DNA of 64,000 nt from Tianweitania populi (GTDB taxonomy: Bacteria; Pseudomonadota; Alphaproteobacteria; Rhizobiales; Rhizobiaceae). Shown in pieces: positions 42,769 to 51,517 of the stretch. The notes below the pieces were generated by a model. The model did no database searches. It was not told the origin of the DNA and worked only from the letters and a program-made list of their open reading frames with translations. The stretch spans positions 372,001 to 436,000 of the forward strand of contig NZ_BMZQ01000001.1 of the NCBI RefSeq assembly GCF_014652875.1, in the 5' to 3' direction. Both the position numbers and the translations under genes were made by a program. How positions within the stretch are numbered: the stretch's first letter is position 1; each line of letters opens with the position of its first letter.

Positions 42769-45099
42769 TCAGGCGGCGCGCAGTTGTGAATGCTGTTGAG
42801 CGGGCAGGCGGACCGAAACGACCGTTCCCGAACCTTCCACCGAGCGGATCTTCAGAGAGCCGCCATTCAGCTCGGCAAGCGAGCGCGAAATAGCGAGGCC
42901 GAGACCTGAGCCGGTGTGGTTCTTCGACATCTGGTTCTGCACCTGCTCGAAGGGCCGCCCGAGCTTGCTCAGCGCGTCTTTCGGGATGCCGCAGCCGTTG
43001 TCTTCAATCGTCAGCATCAAGGCACCCGCCGCGTGGCGCGCCCGCACCGATATGCGCCCACCCTGGCCGGTGAATTTCACCGCGTTCGACAGGAGGTTGA
43101 TCGCGATCTGCTTGACGGCGCGCTTGTCGGCAAAGGCTGTCAAAGTGTCGGCGATCTTGGTGTCGATGGTAATCGCCTTGGCCTGCGCCTGTAGGGCAAC
43201 CACCTTCACCGCTTCGGTGATCAGCGGTGCGAGATCGACTTCCTCGCGATCCACCGTGAAATGACCGGCTTCGATCTTGGACATGTCCAGGATATCGTTG
43301 ATGACGCCCAGCAGATAGGTGCCGCTGGAATTAATGTCCCGCGCATATTCCGCATAGCGCTCTGAGCCCAGCGGTCCGAAGAAGCCGCTCGCCATCAGTT
43401 CGGAAAAGCCGATGATGGCGTTAAGCGGCGTGCGCAGCTCATGGCTCATATTGGCGAGGAACTCGGACTTGGCGCGGTTGGCTGCCTCGGCGCGTTCCGT
43501 CTCGTGCATGTATTTGGTGTTGAGGTCGGCGAGTTCCGCCACGCGCTCTTCTTCGGCGCGGCGGGCAAGGCTGAGATCGTGAATGGTCGCCATCTGGCGC
43601 CGCTCGCTTTCGGTTAGACGCTCCTGATGCTGCTTCAGCTGCGTGATGTCGGAACCCACCGACACGATGCCGCCATCGCGCGTCCTCAGCTCATTGACCT
43701 GCAACCAGCGACCATCGGCAACCTGGCGCTCATAGGTCGCGCCGCCGAACGGCCCGTTCGAATTGGCAAGCCGGCGCTCGGATACGAACTTCGTCATGCG
43801 CTGCTCGATCGCGCGGCGTTCGGTGCCTTCCGCGAGATCGTCCAGCGACAAGCCCACATCGCCTGCGAACTTGCTGTTGCACATCACCAGCCGGTTGTCG
43901 GCGTCCCATAGAACGAAGGATTCAGAGATGCTTTCAATTGCCGTGCGCAGGCGCTGGTCGGCGGCTTCCGATTGTTGAGCCAGCGTGCGCTGTTCGGTGA
44001 CATCGACGGCGATGCCGATCAGGTGAATTTCGTCGGCATCCGGGTCCACGACGGTGGCGCGGGCCCGCATCCAGACCCACTGACCCTCGGCATTGCGCAT
44101 GCGGAAGATGTGGTCGATCTGATCGGTCTGCTTCGACACGATGCGGTTGGCCAGCGCGAACAGATCGCCGTCGTCGGGGTGGATGATCTCCGCCACATCG
44201 CCGAAGGACAGCATGGAGTCGAAGGCTTCATAGCCCAGCATGTCATACATAGAGCGCGACCAGTACATGCGGCCGCGGTGAAGATCCCAGTCCCAAAGAC
44301 CGCAGCGGCCACGCACAAGCGCCAGATCGATGCGCTGATGCGCTTCGAGATAGATGCGGTCGGCAGAGCGAGCGCGTGATGCCTGGCCGAAATAGGCATA
44401 CAGGATCACGATCATCACGCCGGCTGTCAGCACGTAGAGCGTGACGTTGAGCGACACGGTCTTGCGCCATTCCGCAAACACGGCTTCGTGCGAAATCATC
44501 GAAATGGCGCCGGCCGAACGGTCCGGCATCAGGCTCATGGCCGCGTACCATTCCTCGCCGTTCATCGACACTGTCAGCACGCCGGCGCGCTCTCCGAACA
44601 GGAACAGCGGCTGGCCGCCGATGATGACCTGTTCCAGCGAACGGTCGAGCAAACCGGTCTGGTCGGGCGAAACCGCCGTGACCTTGAACTTGGCGTCGGT
44701 CAAAGCGAGCACATGGTGATTGCTGAGCGAGCTGAAACCGCGCGCATAGTTCAGCGTGCTGCTCGACGCAGCCTGGCGCGCTTCCGGCGTGTCGCCGGCA
44801 TGCTCGTAGCCACGGATGATGTCGGCAGCCGTCAGCGCAAGGATCGTGCGGGCATTGCGCTCGACCTCGTCTTGCGACGTCATCAGCGAAAGAACGCGCG
44901 TAGCGGCCACGACAATCAGGAAAACGACGATCAGGCTGGGTATGGAACGGCGCAGGATCGGCTCGGCCGCAAGCAGGCGCTGATACGCTGGATGCGCAAG
45001 CGAGCGGGCTGTTCCCGCCAGTGCCGACCGGTGCTTCGCTGCGCTTGCTCGCGCATGCGTCCGCTTACCGTCCGCGCGCCACGCGTCCGCCTTTCCCAT
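42769..45099 (-). CDS. pleC: PleC cell-cycle histidine kinase/phosphatase
   Basis: 777 residues from the ATG at 45099 (a TTG one codon before is read as the same start). Two membrane segments (about 36-60 and 213-240) frame a periplasmic domain; two PAS domains follow (about 262-370 and 385-490). The HisKA domain has His553 in NMSHELRTPLNAIIGFSELM, and the ATPase domain has NLLSNAVKF, EDNGCGIPK and GSGLGLAISRSL. In alphaproteobacteria PleC dephosphorylates DivK to allow CtrA activation. Neighbourhood with glnE and degP matches Sinorhizobium pleC as I recall it. Confidence 0.87.
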   Translation of the reverse strand: MGKADAWRADGKRTHARASAAKHRSALAGTARSLAHPAYQRLLAAEPILRRSIPSLIVVFLIVVAATRVLSLMTSQDEVERNARTILALTAADIIRGYEHAGDTPEARQAASSSTLNYARGFSSLSNHHVLALTDAKFKVTAVSPDQTGLLDRSLEQVIIGGQPLFLFGERAGVLTVSMNGEEWYAAMSLMPDRSAGAISMISHEAVFAEWRKTVSLNVTLYVLTAGVMIVILYAYFGQASRARSADRIYLEAHQRIDLALVRGRCGLWDWDLHRGRMYWSRSMYDMLGYEAFDSMLSFGDVAEIIHPDDGDLFALANRIVSKQTDQIDHIFRMRNAEGQWVWMRARATVVDPDADEIHLIGIAVDVTEQRTLAQQSEAADQRLRTAIESISESFVLWDADNRLVMCNSKFAGDVGLSLDDLAEGTERRAIEQRMTKFVSERRLANSNGPFGGATYERQVADGRWLQVNELRTRDGGIVSVGSDITQLKQHQERLTESERRQMATIHDLSLARRAEEERVAELADLNTKYMHETERAEAANRAKSEFLANMSHELRTPLNAIIGFSELMASGFFGPLGSERYAEYARDINSSGTYLLGVINDILDMSKIEAGHFTVDREEVDLAPLITEAVKVVALQAQAKAITIDTKIADTLTAFADKRAVKQIAINLLSNAVKFTGQGGRISVRARHAAGALMLTIEDNGCGIPKDALSKLGRPFEQVQNQMSKNHTGSGLGLAISRSLAELNGGSLKIRSVEGSGTVVSVRLPAQQHSQLRAA

Positions 45100-45155
45100 C
45101 AATGGGCCCCCGAATTGCTCTTGCTACTGAAAAGATCCGAGAACGCCGCACTGCC

Positions 45156-45185
45156 GAATCTAACCTAAAGAATCAGACCCGATTC
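45156..45185. promoter_or_regulatory. Three clustered CcrM sites (GANTC) upstream of pleC
   Basis: GAATC (45156-45160), GAATC (45170-45174) and GATTC (45181-45185) occur within 30 bases, 57-86 bases before the pleC start on its upstream side. GANTC is the CcrM methylation site used for methylation-dependent, GcrA-linked transcription. Function here is inference. Confidence 0.5.
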
Positions 45186-45237
45186 GCCGTGTCCAGCCCC
45201 TTTGGTCGGCTTTGCCGCCAAGCGTTGCAAAGAAGAC

Positions 45238-47895
45238 TCAAGCCAGCGTCCGTTCGACGATGTCGCGCAGGTCCGATGACAGGTCCCTGTGCTGGCTAAT
45301 CGCGACCAAAGCTTGGCGGGCCTTGTCCTGCCTGCCCGGTTCCAGCGAGCGCCACGACCGGAAAGCGGTAGCGATGCGTGCGGCCACCTGCGGATTGCGG
45401 CGCTCGACTTCAAGCACGGCATCCGCGAACAGCTTGTAACCGGAGCCATCCGCTGCATGGAACGCCGTCTGGTTGGCCGCCGCGAACGTACCCACCAGCG
45501 AGCGCACACGGTTAGGGTTGTCGATCGAGAACCCGCTGTGGCGCATGAGCTCGCGCACGGTGTTGACGGTTGCCGTGCCGGGCACCGTCGCCTGGATCTG
45601 GAACCACTTGTCGATCACCAGCGGCTCGGGGCGGAAGCGGCTTTCGAAATCTGCAAGCGCTGCAACGGTTTCCGGTGATCCGCTCTGGCGGTGGGCCAGC
45701 ACGGCGAGGGCCGCAGCGCGATCCGTCATGTTGGTTGCACTTTCATACCGGCTGGCAGCACGCTTCACGTCACCTGCCGGCGCCGAAAGATAATCGAGCA
45801 GCACGTTGCGCAGCGAGCGTCGGCCCGCATCGGCCGCGTCGGGGCTGAACGGACCGCTTGCCGCCATCGCCTCGTAGATCTTCGCGAAGTCATCTGCATT
45901 GGCAGCTGCGATAGCAAGCACCAGCGCGTTACGCGCGGCAAGGATCGCGTCGGGGTCGATGGTCTGGCCGATCTCCCGCGCGATGTCGCCTTCACCCGGC
46001 AAGGACAGTGCCAACGCGCGGTAAGCAGGCTCAAGCGCTTCGTTGCGCGCCGTATCACCTACCAGCGCCAGCAGGGCCGGGGCGAACTCGGGCGTGCTGC
46101 CGCCACGAATGGTGCGATAGGCCTGCGTCAGAGCCTGCGTGTAGAGCGTCGTCAGCGCCTGCCAGCGGGCGAACAGGTCGCTGTCATGCCGCGCGAGGAA
46201 CATGCGGTCTTCCGCCGTCTGCTCCATCGCCAGCATGATCGGCGCGGAGAAGCCACGATTGATGGAGAGCACGGGACGCTCGGGCACATCGGTGAAGCGG
46301 ATCGTCTGGTGGCGCTTGCGCAGGTGGATGACGTCGCCTTCGACGCCTTCACCCGCAGCCTTCACCGCGATGTCGCGACCATCCTGCCCCACAAGACCGA
46401 ACTGCAGGGGAATGTGCATCAGCCGCTTGCGGCTTTCGGAGGGTGTCGGCGCCAGCGCTTGTTCCAGATGCAGGGTGACTTCCCGCTTGTCGGCATCGTG
46501 GCGCATCGCAACCTGCACGCTCGGCGTACCCGCCTGATGATACCAAAGCGCAAATTGCGAGAGGTCGCGGCCGGAGACTTCCTCGAACACCCGCAGGAAG
46601 TCCTCGATGGTCGCGGCGTCGCCATCGTGACGCTCGAAGTAAAGATCCATGCCCCGCCGGAAATCTTCCGCGCCAAGGATGGTTCGGATCATCCGCACGA
46701 CTTCCGAGCCCTTTTCGTAGACTGTCGACGTGTAGAAGTTGTTGATCTCGCGATAACGCCGCGGACGCACGGGATGGGCGAGCGGCCCCTGATCCTCGGG
46801 GAACTGCTGCGCCCGCAGGCCGCGCACTTCGGCAATACGCTTTACGGCGCGCGAACGCTGGTCGGCCGAGAATTCATGATCGCGAAAAACCGTCAGCCCT
46901 TCCTTCAGGCAGAGCTGGAACCAGTCGCGGCAAGTGATTCTGTTGCCTGTCCAATTGTGGAAATATTCATGCGCGATCACCGCCTCGATGCCGGCATAAT
47001 CGGCATCACTTGCGGTGGCTTCGTCGGCCAGAACATATTTGTCGTTGAAGATGTTGAGACCCTTGTTCTCCATCGCGCCCATGTTGAAGTCGGACACGGC
47101 AACGATGTTGAACACATCGAGGTCGTATTCCCTGCCGAACACCTCCTCGTCCCAGCGCATGGAGCGCTTCAGCGCAGCCATCGCATAGGCAGCGCGCTCT
47201 TCCTTGCCATGCTCGACATAGATGCCGAGTTCGACCTCACGGCCGCTCGCGGTGGTGAAGCTGTCCTTGATCGAACCGAGATCGCCGCCAACCAGCGCGA
47301 AGAGATAGGACGGCTTGGGGAAGGGGTCGTGCCACACTGCAAAATGCCGGCCGCTGTCCAGCGCGCCGCTTTCCACCGGCCCTCTTTCCACTAGATTGCC
47401 GTTGGACAGGAGTAGCGGCGCTTCCTTGCTGTCCGCTTCGAGCCGCACCGTATAGACCGACAAGACATCCGGCCGATCCAGGAAGTATGTGATGCGTCGG
47501 AAACCCTCCGCCTCGCATTGCGTCGTGTAGTTGCCGCTTGAGCGATAAAGGCCAGACAGCGCCTTGTTGTGCTCCGGCGCCACTTCCGTTTCAATCGACA
47601 GTGTGAACGTGTCGGCCTGCGGCAACTCGTTGATCGTCAGCCTGTCGGGCGTCGCCGTGTAGCTTGCCGCATCCAGCACTTTCCCGTTGATCGCAAGGGA
47701 GCGCAGCACCAGCTCGTCGCCATCCAGAACAAGGGCCGCGTTAGGCGGCTGACCGCTGCGCGTGCGGATCGTCAACTCGGCTTGAACCAGCGTCTTCGTT
47801 GGATGCAGATTGAAGGTCAGCTTGGTTTCCGGGATCAGGAATTCGCTCGGCTTGTAATCCTCAAGCTTGAACACTTGGCCTGTGTCGACGCGCAT
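45238..47895 (-). CDS. pepN: Aminopeptidase N (M1 family)
   Basis: 885 residues. The M1 signature GAMENKGLNIF and zinc motif HEYFHNWTGNR with downstream Glu in KEGLTVFRD are complete. It removes N-terminal residues from peptides in the cytoplasm; no signal peptide is present. It lies 139 bases upstream of pleC on the same strand. Confidence 0.95.
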   Translation of the reverse strand: MRVDTGQVFKLEDYKPSEFLIPETKLTFNLHPTKTLVQAELTIRTRSGQPPNAALVLDGDELVLRSLAINGKVLDAASYTATPDRLTINELPQADTFTLSIETEVAPEHNKALSGLYRSSGNYTTQCEAEGFRRITYFLDRPDVLSVYTVRLEADSKEAPLLLSNGNLVERGPVESGALDSGRHFAVWHDPFPKPSYLFALVGGDLGSIKDSFTTASGREVELGIYVEHGKEERAAYAMAALKRSMRWDEEVFGREYDLDVFNIVAVSDFNMGAMENKGLNIFNDKYVLADEATASDADYAGIEAVIAHEYFHNWTGNRITCRDWFQLCLKEGLTVFRDHEFSADQRSRAVKRIAEVRGLRAQQFPEDQGPLAHPVRPRRYREINNFYTSTVYEKGSEVVRMIRTILGAEDFRRGMDLYFERHDGDAATIEDFLRVFEEVSGRDLSQFALWYHQAGTPSVQVAMRHDADKREVTLHLEQALAPTPSESRKRLMHIPLQFGLVGQDGRDIAVKAAGEGVEGDVIHLRKRHQTIRFTDVPERPVLSINRGFSAPIMLAMEQTAEDRMFLARHDSDLFARWQALTTLYTQALTQAYRTIRGGSTPEFAPALLALVGDTARNEALEPAYRALALSLPGEGDIAREIGQTIDPDAILAARNALVLAIAAANADDFAKIYEAMAASGPFSPDAADAGRRSLRNVLLDYLSAPAGDVKRAASRYESATNMTDRAAALAVLAHRQSGSPETVAALADFESRFRPEPLVIDKWFQIQATVPGTATVNTVRELMRHSGFSIDNPNRVRSLVGTFAAANQTAFHAADGSGYKLFADAVLEVERRNPQVAARIATAFRSWRSLEPGRQDKARQALVAISQHRDLSSDLRDIVERTLA

Positions 47896-48091
47896 TCCGG
47901 TTTCCTCGGGAAAAGCCGCGCCGGCTGAACGGGCGCGGCGGGATCGCTGATGCGGCCTTCATATTACGGAAGCCCGTCGAAACAAATCGACAACACGCCC
48001 GTGGCCTAGCACTTTCGCCCGGATGAATGCTGGCTTGCTCCAGCCAATTCACTTAAGCGGGGTGCGACGCAAAAATTGAGCCTGTTCAGCC

Positions 48092-49108
48092 TTGTTGCTT
48101 GAGCATGGCATTTCACCGATAGCCGCGGACTTAGAATTGAAACCTCCCAGCAGAGCTGCCTCCAGGCGCTACGAACCGAGTGACTCGCGTCCGCTTCTGG
48201 CGATCGGCTTGAAGGTCTCGTCGATCCTGGTGTTCCTGGGCATGAGCATCTGTTTGAAGGCGGCCGGCGATGTACCGCTCGGGCAATTGGTGTTCTACCG
48301 CTCGGCCTTCGCCATCGTGCCGATCATGCTGATGCTGGCCTGGCAGAACAAGCTTCTGCGTGGCTTCAAGACCCAACATCCCGCGAGCCATATTCTGCGC
48401 GGTCTGGTTGGTGTTGCCTCGATGGGCCTGCAGTTCTTCGCGCTGACCCACCTGCCTTTGCCGGAGGCCGTGACGCTGAACTACGCGCAGCCCTTGTTCG
48501 TGATCGTCTTCAGCGCTGTGTTCCTGGGAGAGATGATACGCGCCTATCGCTGGGGCGCGGTCTTGTTCGGGCTGGTCGGCGTCGTCATCATTTCCTGGCC
48601 GAGCCTTTCGCTGTTCACTTCCGGGGAAGGTTTCACCAACGCGCAGGCGGCCGGCGTCACAGCCGCGCTGACCGCTACAGCCGTCTCGGCCGTTGCCATG
48701 TTGCTGGTGCGCCGGTTGGTGAAGACTGAAGAAAGCGCCACCATCGTCCTGTGGTTTTCGCTGACGTCGACCGTTGCCGGCCTCCTGACGCTGCCTTTCG
48801 GCTGGGTCTCGCTCAGCTGGCCGCAACTCACGCTTCTTGTCACCGCCGGTCTTTGCGGCGGCGTTGCTCAGATCCTGATGACCGAAGGTTACCGCCACGC
48901 TGAGGTGTCGACCGTCGCACCCTTTGAATACACATGCATGATCTTTGCGATCGCCGCTGGTTACTTCCTGTTCGGAGAAGTCGCGTCGGTCAACATGATC
49001 ATCGGCGGTTTGATCGTTGTCGCTGCAGGGCTTTTCGTTATCTGGCGCGAACATCGTCTTGGCCTGGAACGGACAGCTGCAAAGAAGGCGTCGTCTCCGG
49101 GTGTGTAG
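48092..49108 (+). CDS. DMT family transporter (two EamA domains)
   Basis: 338 residues from TTG at 48092; another TTG at 48137 would remove 15 residues. About ten membrane segments form two EamA repeats (about 35-165 and 180-320). Substrate unknown; EamA carriers often export small metabolites or amino acids. No Shine-Dalgarno is evident at either start. A noncoding 122 bases separates it from the next gene. Confidence 0.85.
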   Translation: MLLEHGISPIAADLELKPPSRAASRRYEPSDSRPLLAIGLKVSSILVFLGMSICLKAAGDVPLGQLVFYRSAFAIVPIMLMLAWQNKLLRGFKTQHPASHILRGLVGVASMGLQFFALTHLPLPEAVTLNYAQPLFVIVFSAVFLGEMIRAYRWGAVLFGLVGVVIISWPSLSLFTSGEGFTNAQAAGVTAALTATAVSAVAMLLVRRLVKTEESATIVLWFSLTSTVAGLLTLPFGWVSLSWPQLTLLVTAGLCGGVAQILMTEGYRHAEVSTVAPFEYTCMIFAIAAGYFLFGEVASVNMIIGGLIVVAAGLFVIWREHRLGLERTAAKKASSPGV

Positions 49109-49230
49109 AACCCCGATCAAGACTTCCCCGCCTGGCGCAACGTTTACTTTGGGATGAAAGATGCTTCGATCTTGATCCCGTGCGAGCCGAGTGCCACGAC
49201 AGTGTCGTTAAGGCAGGGAAGACTTTGATC

Positions 49231-50460
49231 ATGGCGGATTGCATTGTTCTCGGCGCGGGTATGGTGGGCGTCAGCACCGCGCTTGCATTACAGGCAAAGG
49301 GGCGTTCGGTGGTCCTGGTGGATCGCCGAGGTGCCGGCGAAGAAACCAGCTATGGCAATGCCGGCATCATCCAGGGCGAAGCCGTCGAGCCCTACGCCTT
49401 TCCCCGCGATCTCGGCTCGATGGTGTCGATCGCGCTCAAGCGCGGCAACGAGGTGAACTGGAACCTCACCTCACTGCCGAACTGGGCCGCACCCGTTCTG
49501 CGCTATTTCCGCCATTCGAGCCCGGCGCGCTACAAGACGATCTCGCAGACATATTCGCAGCTGATCCACCGCGCGACCGCCGACCACGCACCTTTGATTC
49601 AGGCATCCGGCTCCGACAACCTCATCCAGCGCGAAGGCTTCCGCCAAGTGTTCCGCACGCCGAAGCGCATGGAAGAGGGCGCCCGCACGGCCGAGCGTCT
49701 GCACGAGGCCTACGGCGTCGGCATCAGCATCGAAACCGCAAGCGAGTTGAAGGCTGCCGAACCCAACCTGCGCCGCGATCTGCAAGGCGCCGTGCGCTGG
49801 ACCGAGCCATGGACCTGCTCCAGCCCCGGCGGTCTCACCGCGAACTACGCGCGCCTGTTCGAAGAACGCGGCGGTCGCTTCGTCAGCGGAGATGCCACGA
49901 CGCTCGAACAGGCCGCTTCCGGCTGGCGGGTCAAAACGGACGATGGCGTGATCGAAGCGTCTGACGTCGTCGTCGCGCTCGGTCCGTGGTCGCCAGAACT
50001 GCTGAAGCGCTTCAACTACCGTATCCCCATGCTGTTCAAGCGCGGCTACCACCGCCACTATCATGGCGGCAAAAGCCCGACGGTCGCGATCATGGATGCC
50101 GAAAACGCCGCGATCATCGCGCCGATGATCGCTGGCTCGCGCGTTCTCACCGGCGCTGAACTGACGCATTTCGATGCCGCGCCTGCCTTGCGCCAGCTCA
50201 ATCGCGCCGAAAACAGCATCCGCGAGCTGTTCGACCTCGGCGAGCCGGTCGAGAACGAACCTTGGTGGGGCAACCGGCCCTGCATGCCCGACATGCTGCC
50301 TGTGGTCGGTGCCGCGCGCCGTTACAAGGGCTTGTGGTTCAACTTCGGCCACGGCCATCAGGGCTTTACGCTCGGACCCACCACGGCAGCGCTGCTCGCA
50401 GACAAGATGGCAGGAGAGGGCGACAATGCGCTGGTGGATCGCCTGTCGCTCGAGCGCTAA
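49231..50460 (+). CDS. FAD-dependent oxidoreductase, D-amino-acid dehydrogenase-like
   Basis: 409 residues. The N terminus has the dinucleotide fold ADCIVLGAGMVGVSTALAL. DadA-type motifs include TSYGNAGIIQGE, the segment PWTCSSPGG, and FNFGHGHQGFTLGP at the C terminus. Such enzymes oxidise D-amino acids with electron transfer to quinone. Exact substrate unknown. The stop overlaps the convergent UDG gene by four bases. Confidence 0.85.
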   Translation: MADCIVLGAGMVGVSTALALQAKGRSVVLVDRRGAGEETSYGNAGIIQGEAVEPYAFPRDLGSMVSIALKRGNEVNWNLTSLPNWAAPVLRYFRHSSPARYKTISQTYSQLIHRATADHAPLIQASGSDNLIQREGFRQVFRTPKRMEEGARTAERLHEAYGVGISIETASELKAAEPNLRRDLQGAVRWTEPWTCSSPGGLTANYARLFEERGGRFVSGDATTLEQAASGWRVKTDDGVIEASDVVVALGPWSPELLKRFNYRIPMLFKRGYHRHYHGGKSPTVAIMDAENAAIIAPMIAGSRVLTGAELTHFDAAPALRQLNRAENSIRELFDLGEPVENEPWWGNRPCMPDMLPVVGAARRYKGLWFNFGHGHQGFTLGPTTAALLADKMAGEGDNALVDRLSLER

Positions 50461-51305
50461 ACGACGCTCTTCAGCCGCGCCTTAATCTCAAGGAAGTCGC
50501 GCCAGGCAAGCTTCTTGTGTGCGGGATTGCGCAGGAGATAGGCCGGATGCAGCGTCGGCATGGCGGGGATCTCCATGCCTCCAGGTGTCTGGTGCACCTT
50601 CCAGCTGCCGCGAATGCGCATGATGCCTTCCTTAGCCTGCAGGATCACCTTGGCCGAAGGATTGCCCAGCGTTACTATCACCTGGGGCGCCGCCAGCTCG
50701 ATCTGACGTTCAATGAAAGGACGACAGATTTCGGTCTCCAGCGGCGAGGGATCGCGATTGCCCGGCGGGCGCCAAGGAATGACATTGGCGATATAGACAC
50801 TGTCGCGATCAAGCCCGATGGCCGCCAGCATGCGGTCGAGCAACTGCCCGGATCGCCCGACAAATGGCCGTCCTTCCAGATCCTCATCGCGCCCGGGCGC
50901 TTCGCCGATAAACATGATCGGCGCTTCCGGATTGCCGTCCGAAAACACCATCTGCTTGGCTGTGAATTTCAGATTGCAGCCGTCGAAGCTGTCCAGCAGT
51001 CCGCGTAACTCTTCCAAATTCGAAGCAGACCGGGCCAACTCACGCGCTCGCGCCGCTTGCGCTTCGGCTGGGATGGTCGGTTGACTGAGCGGTGCGGCGG
51101 CAATCGGTGCGGCTGGAACAGGGACTGCCGCGGGTGCGGATGGCCTTGAGGATTGCGCAGCCGCCCGCGTGTCTCCATGCGGCATGACCCGCTTGGCGCT
51201 TTCTGCAAACCGATCATGCGGCTCGTCATCCAGCGCATCGCTGTAGCCGGCATCGGCATAAAAGCGCAGCAGCGCTTCAATATCGGCATCGATCCTGTCT
51301 GGCAT
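50457..51305 (-). CDS. Family 4-type uracil-DNA glycosylase lacking two Fe-S cysteines
   Basis: 282 residues. The catalytic motif A is FIGEAPGRDED and motif B is HPAYLLRNP, as in family 4 uracil-DNA glycosylase, which removes uracil from DNA. The N-terminal 90 residues are low complexity. The family binds [4Fe-4S] through four cysteines; here the first becomes non-cysteine (SFDGC keeps only the second) and the third becomes Trp (IPWRPPGNR), while the fourth stays (TEICRP). It probably has no full cluster. Confidence 0.88.
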   Translation of the reverse strand: MPDRIDADIEALLRFYADAGYSDALDDEPHDRFAESAKRVMPHGDTRAAAQSSRPSAPAAVPVPAAPIAAAPLSQPTIPAEAQAARARELARSASNLEELRGLLDSFDGCNLKFTAKQMVFSDGNPEAPIMFIGEAPGRDEDLEGRPFVGRSGQLLDRMLAAIGLDRDSVYIANVIPWRPPGNRDPSPLETEICRPFIERQIELAAPQVIVTLGNPSAKVILQAKEGIMRIRGSWKVHQTPGGMEIPAMPTLHPAYLLRNPAHKKLAWRDFLEIKARLKSVV

Positions 51306-51517
51306 GATGCCCTTTTCGGCTTCTCTTCGAGCGGATGCAAGCGCCGGATCGCAAGAGGCTGGAAAGAGCGCGAACCGCAGTTTAGAAAACCTCCAAAGAC
51401 GCGACGTTTTGCGCCGTTAGAACGTCGAAAAAGACGTGCCCACGCGAGGAAACTTGCGTTATGCACGATCTAACAGGTGTTTGGAGGCGCTCGGGAACAG
51501 CGCCCCGGAGGGAAGTC

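Noticed and set aside
45691-47394. 567-codon plus-strand ORF across pepN
   Set aside because: Antisense to a protein with intact GAMEN and HEXXH motifs; composition is shadow-like.
49109-49230. GATCAAGA/TCTTGATC inverted repeat before the oxidoreductase gene
   Set aside because: Arms are about 50 bases apart with no supporting structure; likely chance.
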